Shown here piece by piece: positions 35,671 to 49,000 of a stretch of DNA of 64,000 nucleotides (within the stretch, counting starts at the first letter, position 1; the number at the start of each line of letters is the position of its first letter). Position numbers and translations under genes: made by a program. The notes beneath the pieces are model-generated. The model did no database searches. It had not been told where the DNA came from and saw only the letters and a program-made list of their open reading frames with translations. Source of the stretch: Cryptomeria japonica (lineage: Eukaryota; Streptophyta; Pinopsida; Cupressales; Cupressaceae); assembly GCF_030272615.1 (NCBI RefSeq), contig NC_081405.1, positions 158,583,954 to 158,647,953 of the forward strand, given 5' to 3'.

Positions 35671-37219
35671 CACATGTGACATCCATGAAGGGATATGAAG
35701 GGATATTTTGTAAACAATCAGAAACCTTTAATGATAATCAAGTTGAAGCCTTGAGATTTATGCAATATGGTTCAAGTCCAAAACTGTACCCTGAGAGCAT
35801 TTTGATTTACTTATGTCTTGTGTATTATAATAAAGGCCAATTTGCCAATGTGACATCTTCATATGAGAGAAAAGCTTCATTTTATCTCAATACAGTTGTA
35901 CCTGTTTCATTATTAGAAAAAATAAATATACAAGGATCTATTATTAGTATCCTCTAGATTATGGATTTGAATTGATGTTCTCAATTAGTTATTATCTGTT
36001 CAGCTTTTCTTCATAAGGCACAACCATCTGGTGGTTATCATATGAGGACAACCATCCATGACTTTCAAAGTAATTGATATTTATTCCTACACCTCACACT
36101 CACAAGATTAATAATAAAATGACATTTATGATTCATCAAATCCTGACAAAGTCTAATCAAAGTTCAACTTCAAGATGTATACAACATATCATATTCAACT
36201 TCAAGATGCATAAAACTTACCATATTCAAGCTCATGCCAACCACCACTTGGATATTGTTATATGTCGATTAAAGTACAATATATGTAATAAAACCATATA
36301 GTCTTACACAAAAGCCATCATAGACCATCTATGTCAATTAAAGTACAATTCATTTGTAACAGGGGCACACTCACAATCTGAAGTTGCAAAGCCCTGTGGG
36401 AAGCATCAAATTAGAAATTTATTAATCTGACTCATACTACTGTCAAAAGCATCAAAGATGCTACTACTAGAGAACACCATGCTCCATTGTGGAGAGAATA
36501 TTAGGTGCATCTGATGTCAGCATCTGAAAATGAAACAATGTTATTCAATTGCCAAAATCTAACTGACTTTATTTTATAAACCATTAATGAATAAAAATAG
36601 ACAAGGTTACCTGAGTGAAAGTTCGATGACCACTTTGACTAGTAGGTGTTGATGTTGAAGGCCCAACATTAACCTATTTACCTGACTATCAATGTCAAAA
36701 GTTTGATTCAATAGATCATCTGTCATGACAATTTGATCCACTACAGATGTGTCCTGGCCACATGCATTTGAATCATCTTCATGATAATAAATACAACAAG
36801 ACCCACAATTTAATCTCATTAATGCACAAAGGAATATGTACCATCACCAAGAGAGGTTCTCATCAACAACGAATGATCTAGCATGAACCTGTATTTTTAA
36901 GAATTGTTAGTCTACACATAAAATGCATGGATGAACATAATGGATTTATGATAATCACTTCAACTGAAATGCATGATAATAAATGAAAAGGTGGGATCAT
37001 ATACCATAAAAATACGTCCCTTCGAATTATATCAACAGAACCCACTATGTTGACGCAAAAAACGTAATGTGATACTGTTGTATATCATCAAAAAATACCT
37101 TCATGAGCATAAAGGTTACGCGATAATTATATCATAAAAAATTATCAAATAGTGTTCTCTAATAACAAAAATTGTAAAGCTAATCAAATGCATGATAATA
37201 GGTCGTGTTGCAAAAATAC
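35671..37219. other. Unassigned AT-rich spacer between two satellites
   Basis: No gene is supported. A plus-strand stretch at about 35,680-35,957 stays open and encodes a non-repetitive peptide (QVEALRFMQYGSSPKLYPES, VTSSYERKASFYLNTVVPVS) that looks more like coding sequence than the rest, but no family is recognised. The 36,607-36,819 minus frame is short and unsupported. Confidence 0.4.
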
Positions 37220-40200
37220 ATCCCCTAACGACATGATTTGGTGTCGTAAGGGGTCATATGGTGTCCCATGAACCCTTATGACCTCTTAGGACACCATATG
37301 ACCCCTAATGACACCATATTGGGTCGCTTTGGGTCATATTGTGTCCTAAGGAGTCCTATGGTGTCCCAAGACACCATATGACCCCTATGGACACCATATG
37401 ACCCCTAACGACACCATAGGACCCCTTAAGACACCAAATCATGTCGTTAGGGGTCATATTGTGTCTTACAGGGTCATAGGACATAATATGACCCCTAACG
37501 ACACAATTTGGTGTCTTAAGGGGTCTTATGGTGTCACAAGACATGATATGATCCCTAATGACACCATAGGACCCCTTAAAACACCAAATCATAACATTAG
37601 GGGTCATATTGTGTCTTACGGGGTCGTAGGACACAATATGACCCCTAAAGACATGATTTGGTGTCTTAAGGGATCCGATGGTGTCGTTAGGGGTCATATG
37701 GTGTCCATAGGGGTCATATGGTGTCCCATGAACCCTTATGACCTGTTAGGACACCATATGACCCATAATGACACCATATTGGGTCGCTTTGTGTAATATT
37801 GTGTCATTAAGGGTCATATTGTGTCTTAAGGGGTCCTATGGTGTCCCAAGACACCATATGACCCTTGTGGACACCATATGACCCCTAAGGACACCATCAA
37901 ACCCCTTAGGACACCAAATCATGTCGTTAGGGGTCATATTGTGTCCTACGACCCCGTACAACACAATATGATCCCTAACGATATTATTTGGTGTCTTAAG
38001 GGGTCGTATGGTGTCTTGGACACCATAGGACCCCTTAAGACACAATATGACCCCTAACGACACAATATGACCCAAAGCGAACCAATATGGTATCATTAGG
38101 GGTCATATGGTGTCCTAAGAGGTCATAAGGGTTCATGGGACACCATATGACCCCTAACGACACCATCAGACCACTTAAGACACCAAATCATGTTGTTAGG
38201 GGTCATATTGTGTCCTAAGACCCCGTAGGACACAATATGACCCCTAATGACATGATTTGGTGTCTTAAGGGGTCCTATGGTGTCATTAGGGATCATATGG
38301 TGTCTTGTGACACCATAAGACCCCTTAAGACACCAAATTGTGTCGTTAGGGGTCATATTGTATCCTATGACCCCGTAAGACACAATATGACCCCTAACGA
38401 CATGATTTGGTGTCTTAAGGGGTCCTATGGTGTCATTAGGGGTCCTATGGTGTCCATAGGTGTCATATGGTGTCTTGGGACACCATAGGACCCCTTAGGA
38501 CAGAATATGACCCCTAACGACATGATTTGGTGTCTTAACGGGTTCGATGGTGTCGTTAGGGGTCATATGGTGTCCATAGGGGTCATATGGTGTCCCATGA
38601 ACCCTTATGACCTCTTAGGACACCATATGACCCCTAATGACACCATATTGGGTCGCTTTGGGTCATATTGTGTCGTTAGGGGTCATATTGTGTCTTAAGG
38701 GGTTCTATGGTGTCCCAAGACACCATATGACCCCTACGGACACCATATGACCCCTAACGACACCATAGGACCCCTTAAGACACCAAATCATGTCGTTAGG
38801 GGTCATATTGTGTCCTACAACCCCATACGACACAATATGATCCCTAATGACATGATTTGGTGTTTTAAGGGGTCCTATGGTGTCGCTAGGGGTCATATGG
38901 TGTCCATAGGGGTCATATAGTGTCTTGGGACACCATAGGACCCCTTAAGACACAATATGACCCCTAACGACACAATATGACCCAAAGCGACCCAATATGG
39001 TGTCATTAGGGGTCATATGGTGTCTTAAGGGGTCCTATGGTGTCCCAAGACACCATATGACCCCTATGGACACCATATGACCCCTAACAACACCATAGGA
39101 CCCCTTAAGACACCAGATCATATCGTTAGGGATCATATTGTGTCGTACGGGGTCGTAGGACACAATATCACCCCTAACGACATGATTTGGTGTCTTAAGG
39201 GGTCCTATGGTGTTGTTAGGGGTCATATGGTGTCCATAGGGGTCATATGGTGTCTTGGGACACCATAGGACCCCTTAAGACACAATATGACCCCTAACAA
39301 CACAATATGACCCAAACGGACCCAATATGGTGTCATTAGGGGTCATATGGTGTCTTAAGGGGTCCTATGGTGTCCCAAAACACCATATGACCCCAATAGA
39401 AACCATATGACCCCTAACGACACCATAGGACCCCTTAAGACACCAAATCATATCGTTAGGGATCATATTGTGTCGTATGGGGTCATAGGACACAATATGA
39501 CCCCTAACGACATGATTTGGTGTCTTAAGGGGTCATATGGTGTCGTTAGGGGTCATATGGTGTCCATAGATGTCATATAGTGTCCTGGGACACCATAGGA
39601 CCCCTTAAGACACAATATGACTCCTAACGACACAATATGACCCAAAGCGACCAAATATGGTGACACTAGGTGTCATACGGTGTCTTAAGGGGTCCTATGG
39701 TGTCCCAAGACACCATATGACCCCTAACGACACCATATGACCCCTTAAGACACCAAATCATGTCGTTAGGGGTCATATTGTGTCCTAAGGGGTCCTATGG
39801 TTTCCCAAGACACCATATGACACGTTTGGACACCATATGACCCCTAACGACACCATAGGACCCCTTAAGATACCAAATCATGTCGTTAGGGGTCATATTG
39901 TGTCTTATGGGGTCGTAGGACACAATATGACCCCTAACGACACAATTTGGTGTCTTAAGGGGTCTTATGGTGTAACAAGACACCATATGATCCCTAACGA
40001 CACCATAGGACCCCTTAAGACACCAAATCATAACATTAGGTGTCATATTTTGTCTTACGGATTCGTAGGACACAATATGACCTCTAACGACATGATTTGG
40101 TGTCTTAAGGGGTCTGATGGTGTCGTTAGGGATCATATGGTGTCCATAGGGGTCATATGGTGTGCCATGAACCCTTATGACCTCTTAGGACACCATATGA

Positions 40201-43200
40201 CCCCTAATGACACCATATTGGGTCTCTTTGGGTCATATTGTGTCGTTAGGGGTCATATTGTGTCTTAAGGGGTCCTATGGTGTCCCAAGACACCATATAC
40301 TCCTATGGACACCATATGACCCCTAACGACACCATAGGACCCCTTAAGACACCAAATCATGTTGTTAGGGGTCATATTGTGTCCTACGACCCTGTACGAC
40401 ACAATATGATCCCTAACGACATGATTTGGTGTCTTAAGGTGTCCTATGGTGTCGTTAGGGGTCATATGGTGTCCATAGGGGTCATATGGTGTCTTGGGAC
40501 ACCATAAGACCCCTTAAGACACAAATTGACCCCTAACGACACAACATGACCCAAAGCGACATAATATGGTGTCATTAGGGGTCATATGGTGTCCTAAGGG
40601 GTCCTATGGTGTCCCAAGACACCATATGATGCCTAACAACACCATAGGACCCCTTAAGACACCAAATCATATCGTTAGGGATCATATTGTGTCGTACAGG
40701 GTCGTAGGATACAATATGACCCCTAATGTTATGATTTGGTGTCTTAAGGGGTCCTATGGTGTCGTTAGGGGTCATATGGTGTCCATAGGGGTCATATGGT
40801 GTCTTGGGACACCATAGGGCCCCTTAAGACACAATATGACCCCTAACGACACAATATGACCCAAAGCGACCCAATATGGTGTCATTAGGGATCATATGGT
40901 GTCTTAAGGGGTCCTATGGTGTCCCAAGACACCATATGAGCCCTATGGACACCATATGACCCCTAACGACACCATACGACCCCTTAAGACACCAAATCAT
41001 ATGATTAAGGATCATATTGTGTTGTACGGGGTCGTAGGACACAATATGACCCCTAATGACATGATTTGGTGTCTTAAGGGGTCCTATGGTGTCGTTAGGG
41101 GTCATATGGTGTCCACAGGGGTCATATGGTGTCTTGGGACACCATAGGACCCCTTAAGACACAATATGACCCCTAACAACACAATATGACCCAAAGCGAC
41201 CCAATATGGTGTCATTAGGGGTCATATGGTGTCTTAAGGGGTCCTATGGTGTCCCAAGACACCATATGACCCCTATGGACACCATATGACCCCTATGGAC
41301 ACCATATGACCCCTAACGACACCATATGACCCCTTAAGACACCAAATCATGTCGTTAGGGGTCATATTGTGTCCTAAGGGGTCCTATGGTGTCCCAAGAC
41401 ACCATATAACCCCTACGGACACCATATGACCCCTAACGACACCATAGGACCCCTTAAGACACCAAATCATGTCGTTAGGGGTCATATTGTGTCTTACGGG
41501 TTCGTAGGACACAATATGACCCCTAACGAGACAATTTGGTGTCTTAAGGGGTCTTATGGTGTCACAAGACACCATATGATCCCTAACGACACCATAGGAC
41601 CCCGTAAGACACCAAATCATAACATTAGGGGTCATATTGTGTCTTACGGGGTCGTAGGACACAATATGACCTCTAACGACATGATTTGGTGTCTTAAGGG
41701 GTCCGATAGTGTCGTTAGGGGTCAGATGGTGTCCATAGGGGTCATATGGTGTCCCATGAACCCTTATGACCTCTTAGGACACCATATGACCCCTAATGAC
41801 ACCATATTGGGTCACTTTGGGTCATATTGTGTCGTTAGGGGTCATATTGTGTCTTAAGGGGTCCTATGGTGTCTCAAGACACCATATGACCCCTATGGAC
41901 ACCATATGACCCCTAACGACACCATAGGACCCCTTAAGACACCAAATCATATTGTTAGGGATCATATTGTGTCGTACGGGGTCGTAGGACACAATATGAC
42001 CCCTAACGACATGATTTGGTGTCTTAAGGGGTCCTATGGTGTCGTTAGGGGTCATATGGTGTCCATAGGGTCATATAGTGTCTTGGGACACCATAGGACC
42101 CCTTAAGATACAATATGACCCCTAACGACACAATATGACCCAAAGCAACCCAATATGGTGTCATTAGGAGTCATATGGTGCATTAAGGGGTCTTGTGGTG
42201 TCCCAAGACACCATATGACCCCTAACAACACCATAGGACCCCTTAAGACACCAAATCATGTCGTTAGGGGTGATATTGTGTCCTACGACCCCGTACGACA
42301 CAATATGATCCCTAACGATATGATCTGGTGTCTTAAGGGGTCCTATGGTGTTGTTAGGGGTCATATGGTGTCCATAGGGGTCATATGGTGTCTTGGGACA
42401 CCATAGGACCCCTTAAGACACAATAGGACCCCTAACGACACAATATGACCCAAAGCGACCCAATATGGTGTCATTAGGGGTCATATGGTGTCCTAAGAGG
42501 TCATAAGGGTTCATGGGACACCATATGACCCCTATGGACACCATATGACCCCTAACGACACCATCGGACCCCTTAAGACACCAAATCATGTCGTTAGGGG
42601 TCATATTGTGTCCTACGACCCCGTAAGACACAATATGACTCCTAATGTTATGATTTGGTGTCTTAAGGGGTCTTATGGTGTCGTTAGGGATCATATGGTG
42701 TCTTGTGACACCATAAGACCCCTTAAGATACCAAAATGTGTCGTTAGGGGTCATATTGTGTCCTACGACCCTGTAAGACACAATATGACCCCTACCAACA
42801 TGAATTGGTGTCTTAAGGGGTCCTATTGTGTCGTTAGGGGTCATATGGTGTCCATAGGGGTCATATGGTGTCTTGGGATACCATAGGACCCCTTAGGACA
42901 CAATATGACCCCTAACGACATGATTTGTTGTCTTAAGGGGTCTGATGGTGTCGTTAGGGGTCACATGGTGTCCCATGAACCCTTATGACCTCTTAGGACA
43001 CCATATGACCCCTAATGACACCATATTGGGTCGCTTTGGTTCATATTGTGTCCTAAGGGGTCATATTGTGTCCTAAGGGGTCCTATGGTGTCCCAAGAGA
43101 CCATATGACCCCTACGGACACCATATGACCCTTAACGACACCATAGGACCCCTTGAGACACCAAATCATGTCGTTAGGGGTCATATGGTGTCCTAAGGGG

Positions 43201-43488
43201 TCATAGACCACAATATGACCCGTTAGGACATAATATGACCCAAAGCGACCCAATATGGTGTCATTAGGGGTCATATGGTGTCCTGAGAGGTCATAAGGGT
43301 TCATGGGACACTATATCACATAACTATCATTAGGGGTCATAGTTATGGGTCGTAAGACACAATATGACCCCTAACGACATGATTTGGTGTCTTAAGGGGT
43401 TCTATGGCGTCCCAAGACACCATATGACCCCTAACGACACCATAGGTCCCCTTAAGACACCAAATTGTGTCGTTAGGGGTCATATGGT
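37220..43488. repeat. 6.3-kb dyad-symmetric satellite of 20-bp monomers
   Basis: The array is built from a 20-bp monomer, GACACCATATGACCCCTAAC, and variants, present in both orientations in alternating blocks. About three to seven monomers point one way, then the reverse complement follows. Symmetry centres can be placed near 39,151, 39,986, 40,390, 40,702, 41,030, 41,980, 42,290 and 42,695, often 310-330 or about 405 bp apart. A distinctive non-symmetric module (CCCATGAACCCTTATGACCT ... GGGTCGCTTTGGG) occurs about six times on the plus strand and three times on the minus strand, including near both outer edges in opposite orientation. Higher-order copies exist, e.g. 39,837-40,268 and 41,426-41,857 at an offset of 1,589 bp. 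The open frames on both strands encode almost the same 63-residue peptide, which follows from the symmetry and period. Confidence 0.9.
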
Positions 43489-43750
43489 CTCTCTCTCTCT
43501 CTCTCCTTCTCTCTCTCTCTCTCTCTCTCCCCCTCTCCTTCCTTCTCTCTCTCTCTCTCTCTCCCTCTCTCCCTCTCCTCTCTCTCTCCCTCTCTCCCCC
43601 CTCTCTCTCTCCCTCTCTCTCTCCCTCTCCCTCTCTCCCCCCCCCTCTCTCTCTCTGTCTCTGTCTCTCTGTCTCTCTGTCTCTCTCTGTCTCTGTCTCT
43701 GTCTCTCTGTCTCTCTCTCTCTCTCTGCGTCCCTCTCCTTCTCTCCCTCT
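43489..43750. repeat. CT-rich microsatellite
   Basis: About 260 bp of (CT)n interrupted by CCT, CCCC and GTCT steps, directly abutting the palindromic satellite. The leucine/serine/proline frames it opens are not genes. Confidence 0.95.
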
Positions 43751-43768
43751 TTAAAAATGACTAATAAA

Positions 43769-43800
43769 ATCTGATATCCGATTTAATCGGATATCAGATT
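43769..43800. repeat. Perfect inverted repeat with GATATC cores
   Basis: AATCTGATATCCGAT, a 2-bp TA centre, then its exact reverse complement ATCGGATATCAGATT. Another copy of the core (TTCGATATCCGATT) follows at about 43,837. It strongly resembles the paired palindrome at 14,322-14,353. Confidence 0.85.
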
Positions 43801-43859
43801 TCTGCCATGTGGCACTTTACTTCATAAATGGCAACTATTCGATATCCGATTTTTGTAGT

Positions 43860-45960
43860 CAAATTTTCAAATTTCAAATTTCGGCTCTGGAATGCTTTGG
43901 TATTAGGCTTGGAAGTTACAAGCCTGCAAAATCAACTGAAAAAAACGTGTTTTTCAGTATTCCCTGGTTTTCCAGACTTTACACTGGTGGCTGGCAACTT
44001 TTTTTGTAGCCAAAATTGATAAAACGAAAATGGTTTTTTAAGGATGTTCCAAGCTTTCCAACAATATAAGACTTGTCTTATTTCGACTTTAGTAAATAAT
44101 TATTATTTATTTTCTAATTGAATTCTGACAATAGTCCTGATTGATATACTGATTGAAAAACACTAATAACTTTCAAACGGTATAATATTTTTTGAAACCG
44201 AAACATGCGTCACATCCTATGCTTCGTCTACTATAGGGAAAAATTAAAAAAATTAAATTTCATTAGGTTTTGACCAAGTTAAGGTGGTCAGACGTAGGAG
44301 TTTCTGAATTTCTGAAAAGCTGTAGTAAAAAAATCATAAATAATTATTTAATTCATAAAAAATTAAAAAAAAAATGTGTCACATCCGGACATGAGTCTAA
44401 TACTTATATTATAAATATTATAAAAAAATATTAAGATTTGATTGTGATTAGGGTGGTCAGACATACGTCTACTTCTTATTTTTTTCTTGAAATTTTAGTA
44501 CCACTGCATTGAAATTTGAAATTTTCATCAAATAGGATTTTTTTTTTCCAAAAAACAACTAGTAGCTTAGAAACTAAATTCAATTTTCTATATATTCTCT
44601 TCTTACATATTTTAAAAATAATGTTCACAACTTATTCAAATTTTCATGTCAAGTTGCATAACTCTGATTTTTCTGAAATTTCATTGCCAATTAAGGGCCT
44701 GTTTTGGCACACCATGATCCTGCACATACCCGTTTGTTTTATGATAAATGTAAAAGGTGAGTACAATAAATACCTTGTATTTTATAATAAAATGCAAAAG
44801 GATGTCAACAAATTTTGTGATCATTTCAAGCTAAATATAAATTGCATTTTAACTATATATATATTATTTTTATAACAATAAATATAATTTTGTATGTTGA
44901 AATATTGAATCATTTGTGTTGGATATAGATATAGATAAGAAGATTTATGGTTAACAAAAGGTTTGAATTAAATCGCTGCATGCAAGTTAAATTTTAAATC
45001 AGACTATGATGTTTTAACAACTAATAATATGTTTTTGTTCAACTACCAAAGGATCAATATAAAGTTTTGATCAAATATTTAAAAATTTATTTTACAATTT
45101 ATTTAATTATTCATTCTAGAATTAAGGCATGTGACTTTGGGTCTACATGTATGAGGGTTTTTGTCTCTCAAGTTATGCACCTGGATATTCCACCTGGCTC
45201 ATCCTTGCCTTGGAAGTGGTGTTTAGTGCTTGTTTGCTTTGATTCAAGCCACCATCAATTTGCCCTATACATTTTGTGGTTTTTTTCTTTGTTTTTAGAC
45301 TGATTTATTGCATACTATAGTACACAGTGGTCTTTAGGCTCATTACACAAATGTGATCGTGTTATGATCTGATTGGCTTGTATGGACATAGGAAAACAAG
45401 TGGAAGGTAAGTAAAACCCTAGTAATAGTAAGTTTGTTCAGGCAAAACCCTTATGAAAATGGAAAGAGTAGAGAAACATGCAAGGAAGTAGTGCAAGAGG
45501 AAGAAAACAAGGAGATACCTGTGGAAGCAGTGTTTAATGTCTAATGAGATGGTTCAGGGATTTCCCAAGGTAAAGGATAAATAGACAGAGGAGCATCCAA
45601 AGGAGGTAAGGACTCTATCCTTCTAGGATTTTAAAGCTAAACCCTAATGAATAAATGGTTAAAGCCACGAGGAAAGAAGAACAAGACTAAAAAATAATGC
45701 AATATTTTTCGAGAGTTTGGATAATAAATCCCTACTTGCAAGAAGGTTTCTTGTAACTTGTTGAATACAGTCTCGCGAAGGAAGAGTTGGATTAACATAA
45801 CCTTTTGTAAGATGATCCAATATGGATTGTTTGTTATTTTTATAAATAATTTCACAACATGCAAAAAAGGGTTGTTGACAAAAAATATTGGAATGTAGGA
45901 AACTCCCTTCTCAAATCCATACAATAGGCACTAGATGTATCCAAAAATGAAATCTTATTT
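43860..45960. other. AT-rich non-coding stretch
   Basis: No gene is supported. The phrase AAGGTGGTCAGACGTA near 44,282 recurs as AGGGTGGTCAGACATACGT near 44,451, about 170 bp apart, each near TGTCACATCC-like sequence. This suggests an internal repeat of an unrecognised element. Open frames at 44516-44875, 45067-45303 and 45637-45924 are isolated and show no motif. Confidence 0.5.
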
Positions 45961-46017
45961 TGTTTAACAATGAAATAGATTCAAGTTTAAAATGTTCTTA
46001 TCCATTAGGTAAAACTA

Positions 46018-49000
46018 TTGGAGCCATTAGGTAAAACTCTTCAAGTGGAAGAATCTCACATTGCCCTTCTACATATGAATACTAGGGTGTTGATCTCTTT
46101 TAGTGAAGGAGTAAAAATCTTTGACATGATTGAATTCCCTGTTATAGATGAAACAGTCAAGTGTCATAAAGAAGCCTTGGGGGTGGGGGGCTTAAATATT
46201 GTTTTATGTGCAAATCTGATGGGTACCACAAAAGGGACTACCCTAAAATTGTTAACAAAAAAATGGAAAAGCTATAGGGTTTAATGTTGATACTACAATT
46301 CATATGAAGGATTGCAATCATTATGAACCTATGGAGGAAGGTAATGAGATAAATATTGAGGCTCCTATGGATAATAATTATGATACAAATATATAGGTTA
46401 CCATAATTGCAACCCCTTATAAACTGGAGTCTAGAGTAGTGATTGTTATTGTTAAGAAGATAAGCATGCTAATAAAAAATATGTAATTCAAAATGATAAT
46501 GCTAAAGGCAATTGTAACAATGCATAGAACATTAATAAAATATAAAATTCAACTTGTTCCAAGCCTAGAACAAAAAATTCTAAAGAACTATTGTTAGACA
46601 AGATGAGAGAATTGAATAAAAGTATAATCAGATTATAGAAATCTCTTGAAGACCCTTCTAATGTTACTAAGGAATCAGCTAAATCTATCATGCTCAAAGA
46701 ACCACCCCCTATTTTCCAAGAACCAAACTTCTCAGTTTCCATTATCCCTCCTTCCTGTAGTGTTCAAACCTCTAACCTATCTAACACTGCCTAGTCTCTA
46801 GGCTCAAGAAATAGTCTTTCTAATAATGAGGGTTTTGAGTTGAATGGTCATGCTAGTGCATAAGTCCTTCCCCCTTTGACTCAAAAATGATGGAGGCAGA
46901 GAGATGGGAAAAAGTGGCACCAAACAAATCTATGAGGAAAAGGAAGAATGTAAGTAGATCTAATAGCTCTAAGCTAGAAGGGAAAAAGGGAAAGGGAGTG
47001 ATATGAACCCAGATTGTTTTGAACGACAATGAGAATTAAATGAAGATACACTACATAAATGGTAACATCTAAGGATTTGAATCTCTAGACAAAAAATATA
47101 TAGTTAGTAACCTATGTAGTTAGAAAAAATTTCTAGACTTTCCACTCCTTCAAGAAGTTAAAGAAATTGGATTTCAGTTACAAAGCAACATTAGGCTTAT
47201 TTGAAAAGATGCTAAGGAATAGTTTATTAAGCATGAAAAAGGGAGAGGGGGGATTGTAGTTCTAATCAATCCTAAATGCAGTGAACATGTGAAGAAGTAT
47301 GACATATCCCCATGCAATAGATTTCTATGGCTAAAGATTAAGAAAGATGATACACATTTGGGTATATGTGTAGTATACGCCTCAAAGGATTATAGAGAGA
47401 AAATTTCACTATAGCAATGTATGGCTTCTAATCTTCCTAGAATCCCATCGATTGTTATTGGGGATTTCAATATGATAGAGTATGAAGAGGATAATAAGAG
47501 GGTAATAAATGAAGTTGGAAAGGCAATGAGAAATTGTTTTTGTCAAGACTTAAGGGGATACTAAAACAATAGGATCCTTCGGAGGGAATGAAAAGACATA
47601 GTAAGTGTATTTGGTTTACTTGGTGTAATAACCAAAGGGATAGGAGAAGAGTTTACTTAATATTGGATAGAATGTATGTTAATAGAGAGTTGTTTTGTTT
47701 CGAGGATAACCCCAATGTGAATTGTATACAAGTTAAATAAATGGCTATGTTAGATCGTCGCCCAATTGAGGCAACCATTGTGCTAGAAGATAAAAATATT
47801 AATAAGAAGGATATAAAGGGTGGACTATTTAAACTAAATGTGGACCTACTCAAACAAAAAGATATTGTTGATGGGATTTATTCTCTCAGAGCCCTTTATA
47901 AAGTCCTAAACCATGAAGAAAATCTAGTGATATATTGAAATAGATTGATAGGTAATATACAAAATCTATTTAGAACAGTTGGAAAAAGAAATGCTATTAG
48001 GAATGTCTCCTTCAAAAGGAGTTGATTGATATTGAAGACAATTACAAAAGAATGTAAATAATCCAGAATTAAATGTTAAAATTAAAGACACATAGCATGC
48101 ATTAAGAAAATATTAGACCAAACGAGCACAAGGGGCTAGAGTGAGATCAAGGATAATTTGGGTGAAGGAAGGTGACAAAGGATTAAAAAATTTCTTCAAT
48201 ATGCTAAAAATAAAACAAAGTAGAGAAGAAACAGGTCTGATTCAAGATGATAAACAATGGCTGTATAAAAATAATAGCATCATCAAAATGTTTTGTAATT
48301 TCTATAAAACTTTATTTATTGTTGATGATAAAAAGGTAGAGTGTTAAGATGCCCAAAAATTATGCAGAAGAATGATTCAAAGGAAACACAGCCCAAGTAT
48401 GATGAAACAATTTAGGAAGATGATCTTTAAAGGTGAGATCAAGGATGTTATCCTCTCCTTTAATAATGGGAAGTCTCCTAGAGGTGATGGCCTCCCAATT
48501 GAATTTTACAAGGCCATGACATGGGTAATAGATGATCCATTTGAAGTCTATAGTAATGCATTCAAGACTAGAACCTTGGGGAAGGAAATCAATAAGGGTA
48601 TAATCAAACTATTACCCAAAGGAGATAAAAGTAATATCCAAAATTGGAGACTAATAACTTTGTTGAGTGTATCCTATAAGATCCTGGCAAAACTACTCAC
48701 TGGAAGAATCAGAGTTATAAATTTTTTGCCTAGCATTATTACCTCGAGTCAAATAGGCTTCATCAAAGGTCAATAAATTCTTGAGAACCTATTAACCTAT
48801 TGGCAATATGTGAGTTGGGCTAAGAAGGTTGGGTAGAATGTGGGTATTTTATTGCTAGATTTTGAGAAAGCCTACAACAAAGTAGAATGGTCCTTTATTA
48901 CTACTATTCCTAAAGCTATTGAATTTCCTAGCTCATTTTGTAGAATGGTTCGTGTGCTTTTTATGGATGCTAATGCACATGTTGAGATAAATGGTTATCT

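Noticed and set aside
37356-43304. About twenty open frames of 60-143 codons on both strands
   Set aside because: They come from the 20-bp period and dyad symmetry of the satellite. The same peptide on both strands and the lack of any other coding signal argue against genes.
37220-43488. Frequent TTAGGG/CCCTAA as an interstitial telomere
   Set aside because: The hexamer recurs only once per 20-bp monomer and never as tandem TTTAGGG, so it is part of the satellite unit by chance.
43364-43774. Leu/Ser/Pro-rich frames of 95-136 codons
   Set aside because: Translations of the CT microsatellite.
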